Of a stretch of 64,000 nucleotides of DNA, positions 62,381 to 64,000 are shown in pieces (the stretch's first letter is position 1; each line of letters starts with the position of its first letter). Location: assembly GCF_009729095.1 (NCBI RefSeq), contig NZ_VTGX01000001.1:2170001-2234000 (forward strand). Direction: 5' to 3'. Under the pieces are notes generated by a model, which was not told where the DNA came from, ran no database searches, and saw nothing but the letters and a program-made list of their open reading frames with translations. The stretch is from Mycolicibacterium sp. CBMA 247. Its GTDB lineage: Bacteria; Actinomycetota; Actinomycetes; Mycobacteriales; Mycobacteriaceae. The translations under genes and the position numbers were made by a program.

Positions 62381-63642
62381 TAGGCGCTAGGACGAAGCCT
62401 TACCAATTCCAAAGCAGCGCCAATGTTGGTGACATTGTCCGCAAGTGGCCGTGGCAAGAGTTCGTCGGCTCGAGCAAGTCGGCGCAGAACGGTATTGCGG
62501 TGGGTGAACATCCGTTCTGCAGTGCGGGAAGTATTGAACATCTCACGGATGTACGTCGATACCGTTTCGCGAAGTTCGTCGTCGGCCCCCGCTAGGCCGC
62601 CCAGGGTGTCGAGGACGAACTCGTCGGCCTTCGGCAGATCGGAGGTCATCAGGATTGGGAGCTGAGCCTCGTCATAGCGGACCACCCGCTGCGTGGAGGC
62701 CAACCGCGCCAGCATCGTCTGTACTGCGGTGGCATCTAGGTGGCTGCGTCGGAAACCTTCGATGTGACATCCGCCGCGGCCGATCGCCACGCGGACACCG
62801 GGCGACGCTGCCAAGGTAGCGTTGAACGCTTCGGTCGTGTGCAGGAGCGCAGTGGGCAACCACACCCACAGCGACCGCGAGCTGGCCACCAGGGTCAACC
62901 GGCGGTTGCAGTTGTTGCTGCGCATCAAGGCGTCGGCCACCGCCTCGAGGGCGCTGGCCACATTTCCCGTGTCTGTCTCTTCTGCGGAGCCTGCACCGGC
63001 AGACCAGATGATGGCGGCCGTGTGCTCAGTTGCGAGCCGGTAGCCGAACCGGGTTTCGGCTTGCGCTCTACTAATCGGGGCGCCTTCCAGGAGCAAGGTC
63101 AGCGTTGCCATACGTGTGGCGTTCGTGCCCTGGTTCAGATCACGAATGTCGGACTCGATGACAGCGGTGAGTTCATCGATGGTGTCGTCTAGATAGGTTG
63201 AGATCGACAGGGACGAAATATCCAGCAGATCTTGGAGATCCGCGGCCTCGGAAGTGAGGGTGAAACAAACCTCCATCCAGCGCCGCCAGCCGACGCTCTG
63301 GGCCGTCCGGTACGAGTCCAGCGCTCGGCCATCGAGACCACGGCGCACCACATCGCGCGCGAGGTTGATCGCTTCTGAACTCAGCTGCGGCACTACCCGC
63401 TCACCGGGATTGGTGATGTTGGCGGCCGCCCACCGGCGCAGGTTATGTGTATTGACCAGTCTGGTGGCTTCGAAAAGGGTTGGGTCGTCACTGGCCGCCG
63501 AGGAACGCAGTCCGGTCAGAGCCGCACGGTGTAGATCCGCGAACTCCTCCTCGCCGGCCGTGAGAACCAATTCAGCGCCCTGCCTGAATAATTCGCGCGT
63601 TCTCGAAGAAACCACGGGCCATCCGGAGCCATCGGTGTGCAT
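62377..63642 (-). CDS. PucR-type helix-turn-helix regulator
   Basis: A 421-residue regulator whose C-terminus (MFNTSRTAERMFTHRNTVLRRLARADELLPRPL) is the PucR_C helix-turn-helix; the middle has a GGDEF-like domain region (VRVAIGRGGCHIEGFRRSHLDA). The start at 63642 is chosen because the longer frame to 63738 runs across the promoter of the divergent monooxygenase. It likely activates that gene; PucR-type regulators are common near catabolic flavin monooxygenases in actinobacteria. Confidence 0.85.
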   Translation of the reverse strand: MHTDGSGWPVVSSRTRELFRQGAELVLTAGEEEFADLHRAALTGLRSSAASDDPTLFEATRLVNTHNLRRWAAANITNPGERVVPQLSSEAINLARDVVRRGLDGRALDSYRTAQSVGWRRWMEVCFTLTSEAADLQDLLDISSLSISTYLDDTIDELTAVIESDIRDLNQGTNATRMATLTLLLEGAPISRAQAETRFGYRLATEHTAAIIWSAGAGSAEETDTGNVASALEAVADALMRSNNCNRRLTLVASSRSLWVWLPTALLHTTEAFNATLAASPGVRVAIGRGGCHIEGFRRSHLDATAVQTMLARLASTQRVVRYDEAQLPILMTSDLPKADEFVLDTLGGLAGADDELRETVSTYIREMFNTSRTAERMFTHRNTVLRRLARADELLPRPLADNVTNIGAALELVRLRPSAY

Positions 63643-63756
63643 GGCGCACCACGCTACGCGCGAATCGGGGGCATATCGCCATGGCAACCCGCTTCGCAAC
63701 CGACGATTCTGGAGTAGGTGAAGCACACCGAGTCGCAAGACGCATCAGAGAGATTC

Positions 63757-64000
63757 ATGGACAGCGCGGTCGGTGAATACGTCGAACAGCTAGATGTACT
63801 TGTCATCGGAGCCGGCATCTCCGGCATAGGCGCAGGCCGCTACCTGCGGACGTACCACCCCGACAAGACATTTGCCATGCTGGAGGCACGTGCAGCCTCG
63901 GGCGGCACCTGGGATCTATTTCGCTATCCGGGGATCCGGTCAGACTCGGATCTGAACACCTTCGGCTACGATTTCAAGCCGTGGCAGGATTCAGACTCGA
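63757..64000 (+). CDS. Flavin-containing (Baeyer-Villiger-type) monooxygenase, partial
   Basis: The first 81 codons before the window edge. FAD motif [19 protein letters not shown], then [23 protein letters not shown], the typical Baeyer-Villiger/FMO opening. The full protein is expected to be about 500 residues. AGAGAG precedes the ATG. Divergent from the PucR-type regulator. The substrate cannot be told from this part. Confidence 0.88.
   Translation, partial: MDSAVGEYVEQLDVLVIGAGISGIGAGRYLRTYHPDKTFAMLEARAASGGTWDLFRYPGIRSDSDLNTFGYDFKPWQDSDS

Overview
The window looks like chromosome of a rapidly growing mycobacterium (Mycolicibacterium/Mycobacterium or a close relative). The reasons are high GC, dense ATGA/GTGA stop-start overlaps, a second type II topoisomerase pair resembling the TopoN/TopoM enzyme described in M. 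smegmatis, a deazaflavin (F420-type) reductase behind a KstR-like box, a DUF5313 protein and an L,D-transpeptidase. No rRNA, tRNA or CRISPR array was seen. The assignment is by recognition only; no database search was run.

Region 1 (1-7.4 kb), envelope and redox: a secreted thioredoxin-fold protein, an ArsR regulator with a SulP anion transporter, a DUF5313 protein, a BlaI repressor with an M56 membrane peptidase, CcdA with a CPFC DsbA, and a divergent L,D-transpeptidase. A perfect 12-bp inverted repeat lies between dsbA and the transpeptidase. Region 2 (7.6-9.7 kb): a four-gene, stop-start overlapping operon of ECF-like sigma factor, O6-alkylguanine-DNA alkyltransferase, 2OG-Fe(II) oxygenase and a cysteine-poor Ada-type metal-binding protein, which looks like an alkylation-response module. 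Region 3 (9.8-14.9 kb): an N-terminally extended GAPDH, an AT-richer scar with an IS481-type fragment fused to a 54-bp copy of the GAPDH gene, an amino acid permease, a deazaflavin-dependent reductase and a DUF523 protein.

Region 4 (15-34.5 kb) is a large catabolic island on the minus strand. Fifteen tightly packed genes (acyl-CoA dehydrogenase pair, CoA-transferase, dienoyl-CoA-reductase-like SDR, Rieske oxygenase, aldehyde dehydrogenase, complete peptide/nickel-type ABC importer, CocE-type hydrolase, enoyl-CoA hydratase, 3-hydroxyacyl-CoA dehydrogenase, FAD amine oxidase) follow a Rieske-partner reductase and IclR and TetR regulators. Three copies of a 16-bp near-palindrome mark the two promoter regions. 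The gene set predicts import, ester/amide cleavage, oxidative removal of a nitrogen or methyl group and beta-oxidation of one unidentified compound. This is the best candidate for an undescribed system here.

Region 5 (34.6-43.5 kb) fits the 2-aminoadipate branch of lysine/pipecolate catabolism: a flavin/Fe-S 2-hydroxyglutarate-dehydrogenase-like fusion with a divergent GntR regulator and twin palindromes, a LysR regulator, then HglS, aminoadipate-semialdehyde dehydrogenase and an AmaA-like flavin oxidase. Region 6 (43.5-53 kb): a PLP cysteine-synthase-like gene with an odd 5' end, then a double-length Lrp regulator divergent from an operon of ureohydrolase, ketoarginine-decarboxylase-like TPP enzyme, creatininase-family hydrolase, two SDRs (one without catalytic residues), APC permease and NAD-epimerase. 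This suggests arginine/guanidino-compound degradation. Region 7 (53-58.3 kb): a 1-kb stretch of gene debris, then topoN-topoM. Region 8 (58.4-64 kb): a SAM methyltransferase, a serine hydrolase with a divergent TetR and a 31-bp operator, an IS21 transposase remnant, a PucR-type regulator and the start of a Baeyer-Villiger-type flavin monooxygenase cut by the window edge.
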